Notes: generated from the sequence alone by a model not told the origin. DNA of 64,000 nt from DATEPR01 sp036491115 (GCA_036491115.1 DASXCQ010000004.1:62001-126000), one strand, 5' to 3'; positions 16,503 through 25,843 are shown, numbered from the stretch's first letter. Program-made: numbers and translations.

Positions 16503-17216
16503 CAGCTGACCGTATTGGGTGGTTCCGGGGCCTGGCCGCCGGCCGGTGGCGCATGTTCTGGCTATCTGATCACGCACGAGGGCTTCCGGCTGCTCGTCGA
16601 CCCCGGCTACGCCACCCTGTCCGTGCTGCTCGGCTCGGTGGCCGCCGCCGACGTCGACGCCGTTCTGGTCAGCCACGGCCACCCGGACCACTGCGCCGAC
16701 CTGAACCCGCTGCTGCGGGCCAGGAAGCTGACCGACGAGCCGGCACCCGCCCTGCCGGTGTACGCGCTGCCGCACGCGTTGGACGCGGTACTCGCGCTGG
16801 ACACCTTCCTCGACGACGCCTGCCAGGTCCGGGAGTTCGCGGCGGGGGACCGGTTCGCCCTCGGCCCGTTCGACGTTGCCACGGTGGCGCTGCCGCACTC
16901 CGTGCCCAACGCGGGCCTGCGCCTGTCCGCGGACGGCCACACGCTGGCCTACACCGGCGACACCGGCCAGAGCCCGGAGATCGGCACCCTCGCGTGGCAC
17001 GCCGACGTGTTCCTCGCCGAGGCCTCGCTCCTGACCGAATCCGACCGGTACCTGTCCACGGCGCGGGAGGCAGGGGAGAACGCGGCCAGGGCCGGGGTGG
17101 ACCGGCTGGTCCTGACGCACCTGTTCCCCGGCGCCGACGCGACGGCGGCGGTGGCGGCCGCCGCCTTCGCCGGTCCTACCGAGGTGGCGACGCCAGGTCT
17201 GGTCGTCGAGGTCTAG
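16500..17216 (+). CDS. MBL-fold metal-dependent hydrolase
   Basis: Metallo-beta-lactamase fold protein of 238 residues of the RNase Z/phosphodiesterase-like branch. It shows LTVLGGSGAWPP at the start, the metal motif SHGHPDHCADLNPL (HxHxDH), a later His in LPHSVPNAG, the Asp in YTGDTGQS and the C-terminal LTHLFP His. The same type of gene sits near rph/rdgB in many actinomycetes, where it is often annotated as a cyclic-nucleotide-degrading or generic hydrolase. The substrate cannot be read. Its TAG stop shares CTAG with the convergent DUF349 gene. Confidence 0.9.
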   Translation: MQLTVLGGSGAWPPAGGACSGYLITHEGFRLLVDPGYATLSVLLGSVAAADVDAVLVSHGHPDHCADLNPLLRARKLTDEPAPALPVYALPHALDAVLALDTFLDDACQVREFAAGDRFALGPFDVATVALPHSVPNAGLRLSADGHTLAYTGDTGQSPEIGTLAWHADVFLAEASLLTESDRYLSTAREAGENAARAGVDRLVLTHLFPGADATAAVAAAAFAGPTEVATPGLVVEV

Positions 17217-18583
17217 CGACTGGCGACCGCCTGCTCGGCCGCCGCGAGCCACTCGCGCCACTGCGCCGCCTGGGCCTCGGCCTGCTCGGCCCGGCGCCGG
17301 TCGCCCGCCGCGCGTGCCTTGGCCGCCTGCGCCTCGAACTGCTCCACGCGCTCCCGGAACTGCGCCGCCCTGGCCTCGGCCTCCGGGTCGGTGCGGCGCC
17401 ACTGGGCGTCGACAGCGGACCGGACCCGCTCCTCGATCGCGCGCAGCTTGCCCTCCAACTCCCGGACCCGCTCCCTGGGCACCTTGCCGACCTGGTCCCA
17501 CTGGTCCTGGATCCGGTGCAGCGCCGCCCTGGCCGCCTCTAGGCCGCCGGCGTGCGGATCGATCGCATCGGCCTCGGCGAGCAGCTCCTCCTTGCGCTGG
17601 GCGTTGGCCACGAACTCGGCGTCCCGCTCGTCGAACACCGAGGACCGGCGGGCGAAGAAGGCGTCCTGCGCGGCCCGGAACCGCTGCCACAGCGCGTCGT
17701 CCGCGTCCTTGGGCGCCCGGCCGGCCGCCTTCCAGTCGACCATGAGCTGCTTGTAGCGGTTCGCGGTCGTGGTCCAGTCGTCCGACTCGATCAGACCTTC
17801 CGCCTCGTCCACCAGCTCCTGCTTGCGCACCTTGGCCGCGGCGCGCGTCCTGTCCAGTTCGGCGAAATGCGAACCCCGGCGGCGGTTGAACGTGTCCCGC
17901 GCCTTGGCGAATCGCTTCCACAGCTGCTCGTCGGTCTTGCGGTCGACGCCCTTGACCGCCTTCCACTCGTCCAGGATCTCGCGCAGCCGGTCGCCCGCCG
18001 CCTTCCACTGGGTCGCCTCGGCCGCGATCGTCTCGGCCTCGTCGACCAGCGTCTGCTTGTGCGTCACGGCCTCGGCGCGGGCCGCCTCCCTGGCCTGCCG
18101 ACCGGCCGCGACGGCCAGTTCGGCCTTGGCGATCACGTAGTCGACCCTGGCCACCAGGCCCGCCAGGTCACCGACGACCGCAGCGTCCGTGCACGACTCC
18201 TTCAGGTGCTTGGCCGAGGTCAGCGCCTGTTTCGGGTCGCCGGTGCCGGACTCGAGCCTGGAGAACAGCAGCTCCGCCTCGGTACGCAGGTCGTCGAACC
18301 GCCGGGCGAAATGTGTCAGCCCTTCGGCCGGTTCGCCCGCCTGCCACGAGCCGACGACCCGTTCACCGTCGGCCGTCGTCACGTAGACCGTGCCTTCGGC
18401 GTCCGCCCGGCCCCACCGGTCCGGGTGCTGCTCGGCCGACGGCGGCGCCGCGGCGACCACCGGTTCCGGTGGCGCGCCCGCCGGCTCCGTCGGCCGCTCG
18501 TCCTGGGCCTGACCTGGCTCTACGGTCTGTTCGGTCGTCTGCGTCATCTGCGCCGTCGCGTCGGCCGTGTCGTGCTCCGCCAT
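17213..18583 (-). CDS. DUF349-repeat protein
   Basis: Protein of 456 residues. It has an acidic, Pro/Ala-rich disordered N-terminus (to about 55) and then at least three DUF349 repeats, each a helical ~75-residue unit with a DEWKAVKG/VDWKAAGRAPK/DQWDQVGKVPR-type core, followed by a long Ala/Glu/Arg coiled coil. DUF349 proteins are conserved in actinomycetes near miaB/miaA. Biochemical function is unknown. ATG 18583 is preceded by a strong GAGGAGGAG ribosome-binding site, so upstream in-frame sequence is excluded. Confidence 0.88.
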   Translation of the reverse strand: MAEHDTADATAQMTQTTEQTVEPGQAQDERPTEPAGAPPEPVVAAAPPSAEQHPDRWGRADAEGTVYVTTADGERVVGSWQAGEPAEGLTHFARRFDDLRTEAELLFSRLESGTGDPKQALTSAKHLKESCTDAAVVGDLAGLVARVDYVIAKAELAVAAGRQAREAARAEAVTHKQTLVDEAETIAAEATQWKAAGDRLREILDEWKAVKGVDRKTDEQLWKRFAKARDTFNRRRGSHFAELDRTRAAAKVRKQELVDEAEGLIESDDWTTTANRYKQLMVDWKAAGRAPKDADDALWQRFRAAQDAFFARRSSVFDERDAEFVANAQRKEELLAEADAIDPHAGGLEAARAALHRIQDQWDQVGKVPRERVRELEGKLRAIEERVRSAVDAQWRRTDPEAEARAAQFRERVEQFEAQAAKARAAGDRRRAEQAEAQAAQWREWLAAAEQAVASR

Positions 18584-18738
18584 CACGACTCCTCCTCTGC
18601 CCACCTCAGATGTCCGGGCCACACTGTCGTTTCCCGGACGCCCCGCCAACCACGGGGCCAAGTGCCGCTCCCGGCGCGGCGTGTACCACGCGCGCATTGA
18701 AACAGGTCAGCGCCCGATTGGGTACTCCAACGGCCAGG

Positions 18739-18755
18739 TAGCCTGCGATACCGTG
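18739..18755 (+). promoter_or_regulatory. -10 hexamer, probably leaderless
   Basis: TAGCCT (18739-18744) ends 8 nt before the GTG at 18753, and no Shine-Dalgarno sequence is present. This supports the GTG and a leaderless transcript that could continue into miaA and dapF. Confidence 0.4.
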
Positions 18756-19469
18756 ATCATTCGGGCGGCTATCCTCCCGCATCCACCCCTTTTGGTGCCA
18801 GAACTGGTCGGGAATGTCCGAACACGCACCGAACCGGTCCGGGCCGCGTGCGTGAGCGCCGCCGCGCGACTGGCCGCCGCGGCCACCGACTGGGTGGCGG
18901 TCGCCGCCGATCCCGCCGGCCCGGTGACGCTGCCGGCCGGCGCGCGGGGAAGTTTCGCCGGTTACGGCGTCGACGTGCCCGTCACCCTCGACCCGACCAG
19001 GGACACCGCGCCCGATCCGCTGCTGCCGCTGCCCGCACTGGTCGCCGGCTGGCTGCGCGCACAGGCCGGCGCCCGCCGGGTCACCGTCCACCTCGTGCCG
19101 CCCGACCTGCCGCCGGACGAGTGCCAGCGCCTGGGTGCGGACATCGCTGCCGGAGACGAGCCGGTCGGCCTGCTGGTCCTGGCCGACGGCAGCAACCGGC
19201 ACGCCGGCGCCGCCGCCCGCCGGGACGACCGGGCCGTTCCGTTCGACGCCGGGATCGCGGCCGCCCTGGGGGACGCCGACCCGGCCGCGCTGCTGGCCGT
19301 CGATCCCGGACTGGCCGCCGAACTGGGTGCCCGGGGCCGGGCCGCCTGGCAGGTGCTGGCCGGCGCCGTGCTCGCCGACGGCAGCCGGTGGAGCGCCGAC
19401 CTGCTGTACTCCGACCAACCCTTCGGCGTCGCGTACCACGTCGCCGTCTGGGACCCTGACCCGTCGTGA
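18753..19469 (+). CDS. Conserved protein upstream of miaA (class III extradiol dioxygenase-like)
   Basis: Protein of 238 residues starting VIIRAAILPHPPLLVPELVG, a pattern shared with the LigB-like (class III extradiol dioxygenase) fold. A protein of this type precedes miaA in mycobacteria and other actinomycetes. The LPHPPLL motif supplies one possible metal His, but other ligands are not obvious (one more His in VTVHLVPPDLPP), so activity is doubtful. Its TGA overlaps the miaA start (TGATG), suggesting coupling. The function is unknown. Confidence 0.82.
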   Translation: MIIRAAILPHPPLLVPELVGNVRTRTEPVRAACVSAAARLAAAATDWVAVAADPAGPVTLPAGARGSFAGYGVDVPVTLDPTRDTAPDPLLPLPALVAGWLRAQAGARRVTVHLVPPDLPPDECQRLGADIAAGDEPVGLLVLADGSNRHAGAAARRDDRAVPFDAGIAAALGDADPAALLAVDPGLAAELGARGRAAWQVLAGAVLADGSRWSADLLYSDQPFGVAYHVAVWDPDPS

Positions 19470-20362
19470 TGGTCCGACCCGTCGCCGTCGTCGGCCCCAC
19501 CGCGACCGGCAAGTCCGAACTCGGCGTGTGGCTGGCCCGCGAACTGGGCGGCGAGGTGGTGAACGCCGACGCCATGCAGCTCTACCGGGGCATGGACGTG
19601 GGCACCGCCAAATTGACCGTCGCCGAACGCCAGGGCGTGCCGCACCACCTGCTGGACGTCCTGGACGTCACCGAGACCGCGTCCGTCGCCGCCTACCAGC
19701 GGGAGGCCCGCCAGGTCGTCGAGCGCCTGCTGGCCGCCGAACGGGTACCGGTCGTGGTCGGCGGGTCCGGCCTGTACGTCAGCGCGCTGCTGGACGATCT
19801 GGAGTTCCCCGGCACGTCCCCGGAGATCCGGGCCCGGCTGGAGGCCGAACTGGCGACGGCCGGCGCGTCCGTGCTCCACGCCCGCCTCGCCGGTCTCGAC
19901 CCGGCCGCGGCCGCCGCGATCCTGCCCGGCAACGGCCGCCGGGTGGTGCGGGCCCTGGAGGTCATCGAGCTGACCGGCCGCCCGTTCTCCGCCACCCTGC
20001 CCACACCCGGCCCGGCCCGCTACGGCACCGTCCTGGTCGGCCTGGACCGGGCCGTCGACGACCTGGACCAGCGGATCGCCACCAGGGTCGACGCGATGTT
20101 CGAGCGCGGCCTGGTCGCCGAGGTGCGCCGGCTGGAGCCGCTCGGCCTGCGGGAGGGCCGGACGGCGTCCCGCGCCCTGGGCTACCAGCAGGTGCTCGCC
20201 ACGCCGGACGACCCGGACACCGCGCGGGCCGAGACTGTCCGCGCCACCCGCCGGTTCGTCCGCCGCCAGCGGTCCTGGTTCCGGCGGGACGGCCGGGTCA
20301 CCTGGCTGGACGCCGCCCGTCAGGACCTGAGGGCCGCCGCGGCCGAACTGGCCGTCTCGTAG
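19469..20362 (+). CDS. miaA: tRNA dimethylallyltransferase
   Basis: Transfers a dimethylallyl group to A37 of tRNAs reading codons that start with U, making the substrate of MiaB. 297 residues, with the P-loop VVGPTATGKSELG (about 7-19), the acceptor region NADAMQLYRGMDVGTAK, the VVGGSGLYVSALLD strand and a C-terminal RRQRSWFRRD segment. The start could also be GTG one codon earlier. Either overlaps the preceding stop. dapF begins 9 bp downstream, so these are probably cotranscribed. Confidence 0.96.
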   Translation: MVRPVAVVGPTATGKSELGVWLARELGGEVVNADAMQLYRGMDVGTAKLTVAERQGVPHHLLDVLDVTETASVAAYQREARQVVERLLAAERVPVVVGGSGLYVSALLDDLEFPGTSPEIRARLEAELATAGASVLHARLAGLDPAAAAAILPGNGRRVVRALEVIELTGRPFSATLPTPGPARYGTVLVGLDRAVDDLDQRIATRVDAMFERGLVAEVRRLEPLGLREGRTASRALGYQQVLATPDDPDTARAETVRATRRFVRRQRSWFRRDGRVTWLDAARQDLRAAAAELAVS

Positions 20363-20371
20363 GCTGGTGAC

Positions 20372-21235
20372 ATGGTCGCCTTCGTCAAGGGGCACGGCAC
20401 CGAGAACGACTTCGTGCTGCTGCCCGACACCGATGCCGAGCTGGACCTGACGCCCGCGCGGGTGCGCGCGCTGTGCGACCGGCACCGGGGCCTCGGCGCG
20501 GACGGCGTGCTGCGGGTGCTGCCCACCGAGCGGGTGCCCGACCTGCTGCCCGACGTGGACGTCGCCGGGTCGGAGTCGGACTGGTTCATGGACTACCGCA
20601 ACGCGGACGGCTCGATCGCCGAGATGTGCGGCAACGGCGTCCGCCTGTTCGCCCGCTACCTGGTCACCGCCGGCCTGGCCGGTGCCGGTGAGTTCGCCAT
20701 CGGCACCCGGTCCGGCGACCGTGCCGTGATCGTGCCGGCGGGCGACCCGGACGGCACGGTGACCGTCGGCATGGGGCCCGCGGTGGTCACCGGTCATTCC
20801 AGCGCCACGCTGGCCGGCCGGATCTTCCCCGGGATCGCCGTCGACGTCGGCAACCCACACCTGACCTGCGTGTTCGACCCGGCGACCGTCGATGTCACCG
20901 AGCTGGACCTGACCGAGGCACCCGGCCACGACGACAGCGTGTTCCCGCACGGCGTGAACGTCGAGTTCGTCAACGAACTGGCCCCCGGCACGCTCCGGAT
21001 GCGGGTGCACGAGCGGGGTGTCGGCGAGACGCGTTCGTGCGGCACCGGCACGGTCGCCGTGGTCGCCGCCGCGCTGCACCTGGCGGGGGAGGACGGCGGT
21101 GAGCGCACGGTGCTGGTGCCGGGTGGCCAGGTCGTGGTCACCGTGGACGGCGACGAGACCACCCTGACCGGCCCGGCCGTGCTGGTGGCGACCGGTGAAC
21201 TCAGCTCGGACTGGTGGCGGGACTCGGCGAAGTAG
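20372..21235 (+). CDS. dapF: Diaminopimelate epimerase
   Basis: Cofactor-free racemase that converts LL- to meso-diaminopimelate for peptidoglycan and lysine. 287 residues. The two active-site thiols are Cys86 in EMCGNGVRLF and Cys223 in RSCGTGTVAV, and the substrate-binding KGHGTENDF and GNPHLT segments are present. It follows miaA by 9 bp, and the miaA stop forms part of a TAGGCT hexamer 6 nt before its ATG. An additional leaderless promoter there is therefore possible. The 3' end overlaps the convergent MFS gene by 35 bp. Confidence 0.96.
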   Translation: MVAFVKGHGTENDFVLLPDTDAELDLTPARVRALCDRHRGLGADGVLRVLPTERVPDLLPDVDVAGSESDWFMDYRNADGSIAEMCGNGVRLFARYLVTAGLAGAGEFAIGTRSGDRAVIVPAGDPDGTVTVGMGPAVVTGHSSATLAGRIFPGIAVDVGNPHLTCVFDPATVDVTELDLTEAPGHDDSVFPHGVNVEFVNELAPGTLRMRVHERGVGETRSCGTGTVAVVAAALHLAGEDGGERTVLVPGGQVVVTVDGDETTLTGPAVLVATGELSSDWWRDSAK

Positions 21236-22478
21236 CGTCGTCGTCCTGGGTGTCCCTCGGCATGTCGCGCATCGTCCGGAGTGGCGACAGCAGCACGCAC
21301 AGCGGGGACAGCATGAGGCCGGCCACACCGACCCACAGCGTGTTGTGGATGCCGATCGCGGTGCCCAGCCCGCCACCGAGCAGCGCGCCGAGCGGGATCG
21401 TGCCCCACACCAGGAACCGCACACTGGCGTTCATCCGGCCCAGCAGCCGGTCCGGGCAGATGGCCTGCCGGAACGACACCTGCGCGACGTTGTAGACCAC
21501 GGCGCCCAACCCGTAGGCCAGCCAGCCGATGCCGTACAGGACGAGCAGCCGGCCCGGCCCGGCCAGCGCGATCAGCAGCACGACCGGCTGGGTGGCCACC
21601 AGGCTCAGCCAGATCGTCCTGGCCTGGCCGATCCGAGCGGCGATCCGGCCGGCGACCAGCGCACCGACCACGCCACCGATGCCACCACCGGTCAGCAGCA
21701 GGCCGACGATGCCGGCCGACGCGTGGAACTGCCTGGTCAGCACCAGCACGCCGACCGCACTGACGATCCCGGAACTCAGGTTGGACGTGCCGGTGCAGCT
21801 CACGATCGCCACCAGCGACCGGTTGGCGAACACGAACTTCAGGCCCTCGGCGATCTCCCGCCGCAGGTTCCGGTCCGGCGCCCGCCGCACCGGCGGCTCG
21901 ACGGTCCGGATCCGCAGCAGGCACAGCACCGACCACACATAGGTCAGCGCGTTCACGCCCATGGCGTTGGCGCCGCCGACGAGTTGGGTCAGCCCGCCGC
22001 CCAGCGCCGGGCCCGAGACCTGCGCGATCGACGCGCTGGCCTGTAGCTTGGAGTTGCCGTCCACCAGTTGGTCCCGGCCGATCAGTGACGGCAGGTACGA
22101 CTGGTAGGCGACGTCGAAGAACACGCTCAACCCACCGACGAACAGGCCGACCAGGATCAGTTGGGTCAGGGTGAGAACGCCCAGCCACCACGCGACCGGC
22201 ACGCTGGCCAGCAGCACCGCCCGGCCGACGTTGACGCCCAGCATCAGCGGCCTGCGCCGCATCCGGTCCACCCACGCGCCGGCCGGCAGGCCGATCAGCA
22301 GGAACGCGGCGGTGTCGGCCGCGTTCAGCACGCCCATCTGGAACGGCGTCGCCGCCAGGACCAGTGCGGCCAGCAGCGGCGCGGCGGTGTTGGTGACCAT
22401 CTCGCCGAACTGGCTGCCGGTGTCACCCAGCCAGAGCCGGCGGAAGTCCCCATGTCGCCACAATGAGTCCCCAGTCAC
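21201..22478 (-). CDS. Major facilitator superfamily exporter
   Basis: Protein of 425 residues with about 12 hydrophobic helices and the MFS loop motif GAWVDRMRRRPLML after helix 2 (about 50-65). It resembles the MFS_3 group of drug and siderophore exporters. GTG 22478 is chosen because a TTGACA-17-CAGGGT promoter ends 6 nt upstream. It diverges from an ArsR-like regulator gene, the usual layout for a regulated exporter. Its 3' end overlaps dapF by 35 bp. The substrate is unknown. Confidence 0.9.
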   Translation of the reverse strand: MTGDSLWRHGDFRRLWLGDTGSQFGEMVTNTAAPLLAALVLAATPFQMGVLNAADTAAFLLIGLPAGAWVDRMRRRPLMLGVNVGRAVLLASVPVAWWLGVLTLTQLILVGLFVGGLSVFFDVAYQSYLPSLIGRDQLVDGNSKLQASASIAQVSGPALGGGLTQLVGGANAMGVNALTYVWSVLCLLRIRTVEPPVRRAPDRNLRREIAEGLKFVFANRSLVAIVSCTGTSNLSSGIVSAVGVLVLTRQFHASAGIVGLLLTGGGIGGVVGALVAGRIAARIGQARTIWLSLVATQPVVLLIALAGPGRLLVLYGIGWLAYGLGAVVYNVAQVSFRQAICPDRLLGRMNASVRFLVWGTIPLGALLGGGLGTAIGIHNTLWVGVAGLMLSPLCVLLSPLRTMRDMPRDTQDDDATSPSPATSPS

Positions 22479-22484
22479 GCGAAC

Positions 22485-22532
22485 ACCCTGGCCAACCAAT
22501 TGGAACTTGTCAATCACTTTGCGGACTACGAT
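22485..22532. promoter_or_regulatory. Divergent promoters with CCAATTGG palindrome between exporter and regulator
   Basis: On the minus strand, TTGACA (22508-22513) and CAGGGT (22485-22490) are 17 bp apart and drive the exporter, with GTG 6 nt after the -10. On the plus strand, TACGAT (22527-22532) ends 6 nt before the regulator ATG. The palindrome CCAATTGG (22496-22503) lies in the exporter promoter spacer and is a candidate operator for the regulator. Confidence 0.55.
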
Positions 22533-22538
22533 GATCAA

Positions 22539-23054
22539 ATGACCGACGACACGACGGCGCGCCGGCCAGCCAGCGGTGCCGAGGCGGCGGCACTCGCCTC
22601 GGCGGTCCGGCTGCGCATCATCCGGTTGACGGCCCGGCGGGCGCTGACCAACAAGGAGATCGCCGGCCGGCTCGACAAGGACCCCGCCACCACCCTGTAC
22701 CACGTGCGGAAGCTGGTCGCGACGGGCTTTCTGGTCGCCCAGCCGTCCCGCACCGGCGCGCGCGGCTCCAAGGAGATCCCCTACCTGGGCACCGGGCTGT
22801 CCTGGCGGCTCACCGACAAGGCCGAGTACGCCGACGAGATCGGCCAGGCCGCGCTCGCCGCGTACCTGGAGGAGGTCACCGACGCCGGGATCGGCGAACT
22901 GCGGCAGAACCGGATGATCCTGCAGCTGGACGACGCGGGACTCGCCGAGTTCGCCGGCCGGGTCACGGCGCTGCTGGAGGAGTTCATCGCCCGCCCGGCC
23001 GGCCCGGACAGCCAGGACATCGGCGTCTACGTCGCCTGGTACCCGAGCCGGTGA
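22539..23054 (+). CDS. ArsR-like winged-helix transcriptional regulator
   Basis: Protein of 171 residues with an N-terminal winged helix (about 14-85; VRLRIIRLTARRALTNKEIA, then the TTLYHVRKLVATGFLV recognition helix). A C-terminal helical part (about 95-165) resembles the dimer or effector domain of the ArsR/YdhP-type regulators. It diverges from an MFS exporter and probably represses it. A TACGAT hexamer 6 nt upstream and no ribosome-binding site suggest a leaderless mRNA. Confidence 0.88.
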   Translation: MTDDTTARRPASGAEAAALASAVRLRIIRLTARRALTNKEIAGRLDKDPATTLYHVRKLVATGFLVAQPSRTGARGSKEIPYLGTGLSWRLTDKAEYADEIGQAALAAYLEEVTDAGIGELRQNRMILQLDDAGLAEFAGRVTALLEEFIARPAGPDSQDIGVYVAWYPSR

Positions 23055-23128
23055 CGCAACCCTGACGCGCCGAGGTTGCCGGAAATTGACTCTCGGGGGT
23101 CGCCGGGTCGTGTCATGCTGGGATCAGC

Positions 23129-24628
23129 ATGACTGACTACCTACACGCAGACTCCACGACCAGCGTCGACCAGACGGTGCCCGGCATCCAGGTCGACTCC
23201 GACGATTTCCGGGCCGACCTGGAAATGGTCTCCACCGGAGACCTGGCCAGGTCCGACCGCGCCGCGCTGCGCCGCGTCGCCGGACTGTCCACCGAGCTCG
23301 CCGACATCACCGAGGTCGAGTACCGCAGGCTGCGCCTGGAGCGCGTCGTGCTGGTGGGCGTGTGGACCGACGGCACGGCAGAGGAGGCGGACGCCTCCCT
23401 GGTGGAACTGGCCCGGCTCGCCGAGACCGCGGGCTCCCAGGTGCTGGACGGCCTCGTCCAGCGGCGCCACCGACCGGACGCCTCCACCTACATCGGCTCC
23501 GGCAAGGCACACGAACTCGCCGGGATCGTCGCGTCCGCCGGTGCGGACACGGTGATCTGCGACGGCGAGCTGTCCCCCGGTCAGCTGCGCCAGCTGGAAG
23601 GCACGCTGCGGGTCAAGGTGATCGACCGGACCGCGCTGATCCTGGACATCTTCGCCCAGCACGCCAGCTCCAAGGAGGGCAAGGCGCAGGTCGAACTGGC
23701 CCAGCTGCAGTACCTGCTGCCCAGGCTGCGCGGCTGGGGCGACGCGCTGTCCCGGCAGGCCGGTGGCCGGGCCGGTGGCGGCAACGGTGGCGTCGGCCTG
23801 CGCGGTCCCGGTGAGACCAAGCTGGAGAACGACCGCCGGGGCATCAACCGCCGGATGGCCAAGCTCCGCCGCGAGATCTCCGGCATGGACCGGATCCGGG
23901 CGACCAAGCGCGGCCAGCGGGTGGCCAACAAGGTGCCCAGCGTCGCCATCGCGGGTTACACCAACGCCGGCAAGTCCAGCCTGCTCAACGCCATCACCGG
24001 CGCGGGCGTGCTGGTCGAGGACGCGCTGTTCGCCACTCTCGACCCGACCACCCGCCGCAGCCGCACCGCGGACGGCCTCACCTACACGCTGACCGACACC
24101 GTCGGCTTCGTCCGGCACCTGCCGCACCAGCTCGTCGAGGCGTTCCGCTCGACGCTGGAGGAGGTCGCCGAGGCCGACCTCCTGGTACACGTCGTGGACG
24201 CCTCCGACTCGATGCCGGAACGGCAGGTCGCGGCCGTGCGCGAGGTGCTGGCGCAGGTGGTCGAGGAGCGCGACGCCGCGCTGCCGCCGGAACTGCTGGT
24301 GGTCAACAAGACCGACGCCGCCGATCACTTCACCCTGGCCCGGCTGCGCAACCTGCTGCCCGGCGCGGTGTTCGTGTCGGCCCGTGCCGGCACCGGCATC
24401 ACCGCGCTGCGCGAGCGGATCGCGGAAGCCCTGCCGCACCCGTCCGTCGCGGTCGACGTGCTGTTGCCCTTCGCCAGGGCCGACCTGGTGGCCAGGGTGC
24501 ACGCCGAGGGTGAGATCACCACCAAGGACCACGCCGAGCACGGCACCCGCCTGCGTGCCTGGGTACACCCGGACCTGGCCGCCGCGCTGGAGCATTTCGT
24601 CACGGACGGCACCGGCCGGCAGCAGTAG
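23129..24628 (+). CDS. hflX: Ribosome-associated GTPase HflX
   Basis: 499 residues. The N-terminal HflX domain carries ASTYIGSGKAHELAGIV and the GGxGxRGPGETKLE linker. It is followed by the G domain: G1 GYTNAGKSSLLNA, G3 DTVGFVRHLP, G4 NKTD, G5 SARAGTG. The family binds 50S/70S ribosomes and splits stalled ribosomes under stress. In actinomycetes hflX lies downstream of dapF as here. The N-terminal ~50 residues are acidic and variable, so the exact start is moderately certain. Confidence 0.95.
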   Translation: MTDYLHADSTTSVDQTVPGIQVDSDDFRADLEMVSTGDLARSDRAALRRVAGLSTELADITEVEYRRLRLERVVLVGVWTDGTAEEADASLVELARLAETAGSQVLDGLVQRRHRPDASTYIGSGKAHELAGIVASAGADTVICDGELSPGQLRQLEGTLRVKVIDRTALILDIFAQHASSKEGKAQVELAQLQYLLPRLRGWGDALSRQAGGRAGGGNGGVGLRGPGETKLENDRRGINRRMAKLRREISGMDRIRATKRGQRVANKVPSVAIAGYTNAGKSSLLNAITGAGVLVEDALFATLDPTTRRSRTADGLTYTLTDTVGFVRHLPHQLVEAFRSTLEEVAEADLLVHVVDASDSMPERQVAAVREVLAQVVEERDAALPPELLVVNKTDAADHFTLARLRNLLPGAVFVSARAGTGITALRERIAEALPHPSVAVDVLLPFARADLVARVHAEGEITTKDHAEHGTRLRAWVHPDLAAALEHFVTDGTGRQQ

Positions 24629-24690
24629 GCGGTCCCTCCGGCCGGGATTACTGTGGGGAGTCGACGACACCGCCGGCCGGGAGGACCTCG

Positions 24691-24960
24691 ATGGGTGAGT
24701 TGAGCCCGTGGCACTGGATCATCGTGCTGCTGATCTTCGCGGTGCTGTTCGGCAGCAAGAAGCTGCCCGACGCCGCGCGGGGTCTGGGCAGGTCACTGCG
24801 CATCTTCAAGGCCGAGATGCAGTCCGCGCAGCAGGACGAGGCCGCTCCTGTCGCCACCGCCGCTGCCGTCGCGACGGCTACGGCACTGGTCGAGGACGCG
24901 GTCCCGCCACAGCCCACGATCACGACCCCGGAACCGGCGAAACCGGCCGTCGAACTCTGA
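24691..24960 (+). CDS. tatA: Sec-independent translocase subunit TatA
   Basis: Protein of 89 residues with a single N-terminal membrane helix (about 6-20, HWIIVLLIFAVLFGSKKLPD), the conserved FGxKKLP hinge, an amphipathic helix (ARGLGRSLRIFKAEM) and an Ala/Pro-rich acidic tail. TatA oligomers form the passage for folded proteins with twin-arginine signals. No tatB or tatC lies nearby. The ATG is preceded by GGGAGG at good spacing. Confidence 0.93.
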   Translation: MGELSPWHWIIVLLIFAVLFGSKKLPDAARGLGRSLRIFKAEMQSAQQDEAAPVATAAAVATATALVEDAVPPQPTITTPEPAKPAVEL

Positions 24961-24994
24961 CGGCCGGTTTCTTCAGCGTTCTGCCAGGGTCGTG

Positions 24995-25741
24995 CTAGAG
25001 CCGGCGCAGTACGGCGACGACGCGACCCAGCACACTGGCGTCGTCGCCCGGAATCGGTTCGTATGCCTCGTTGTGCGGCATCAGCCAGATGTGGCCGTCC
25101 CGCCGCTTGAAGGTCTTCACCGTCGCCTCGCCGTCGATCATGGCGGCCACGATGTCGCCGTTCTCCGCGTTGGGCTGCTGCCGCACCACGACCCAGTCGC
25201 CGTCGGTGATGGCCGCGTCGACCATCGAGTCGCCGACCACCTTCAACAGGAACAGTGAACCCTCGCCGACGATCTCCTTCGGCAGCGGGAACACGTCCTC
25301 CACCGCCTGCTCGGCCAGGATCGGGCCACCGGCGGCGATCCGGCCGACCACAGGGACATAGGTGGGACGCGGCCGGTTGCCCGTCAGTTCGTCGCTGTCG
25401 ACATCGGGCGGCAGCACCCCGACGGCCCTCGGCCGGTTCGGGTCCCGGCGCAGGTAACCCTTGCGTTCCAGCGCCCGCAACTGGTGCGCCACGGATGAGG
25501 TCGACGTCAGTCCGACCGCCTCGCCGATCTCTCGCACGCTCGGCGGGTAGCCGAAGCGGTCCAGCCAGTCGCGGATGACCTCCAGCACGCGGCGCTGTCG
25601 CTCGGTCAGACCGGGACCGTCCGTGGTCTCGGCCGGGTCCGGGAACGGGCGGATGTCCGCGCCGGCACCGGACTCGGTGGTGTCCCCGCCTCGGCCGCCC
25701 TGTGCGCCGCTGGCGGGGGTGCCGGTGCTCCTGCGTGCCAC
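24995..25741 (-). CDS. lexA: SOS response repressor LexA
   Basis: 248 residues from GTG 25741 with a GGGAGG ribosome-binding site. A disordered N-terminal extension (about 1-42) precedes the winged helix (about 45-110, YPPSVREIGEAVGLTSTSSVAHQL). The S24 peptidase domain follows, with cleavage site Ala137-Gly138 (GRIAAGGP), nucleophile Ser172 (VGDSMVD) and general base Lys209 (ATVKTFK). It represses DNA-damage genes until RecA filaments trigger self-cleavage. Two LexA boxes lie upstream, shared with the divergent chiZ-like gene, implying autoregulation. Confidence 0.97.
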   Translation of the reverse strand: MARRSTGTPASGAQGGRGGDTTESGAGADIRPFPDPAETTDGPGLTERQRRVLEVIRDWLDRFGYPPSVREIGEAVGLTSTSSVAHQLRALERKGYLRRDPNRPRAVGVLPPDVDSDELTGNRPRPTYVPVVGRIAAGGPILAEQAVEDVFPLPKEIVGEGSLFLLKVVGDSMVDAAITDGDWVVVRQQPNAENGDIVAAMIDGEATVKTFKRRDGHIWLMPHNEAYEPIPGDDASVLGRVVAVLRRL

Positions 25742-25827
25742 TGTCGCCTCCCGTCTGTCAAGTCTTCGGGTCGCGATCGTCCGGTCGCGATCTTCGTGTT
25801 CGAACGTAGTCCGAACACCCGGTCAGA

Positions 25828-25843
25828 TCAAACACCTGTTCGA
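25828..25843. promoter_or_regulatory. LexA (SOS) box, lexA-proximal
   Basis: TCAAACacctGTTCGA matches the actinobacterial SOS palindrome TCGAAC-N4-GTTCGA at 11 of 12 positions. It lies 87 bp upstream of the lexA start and probably serves autoregulation. A weaker related sequence (CGAAC repeats) lies at about 25797-25816. Confidence 0.75.
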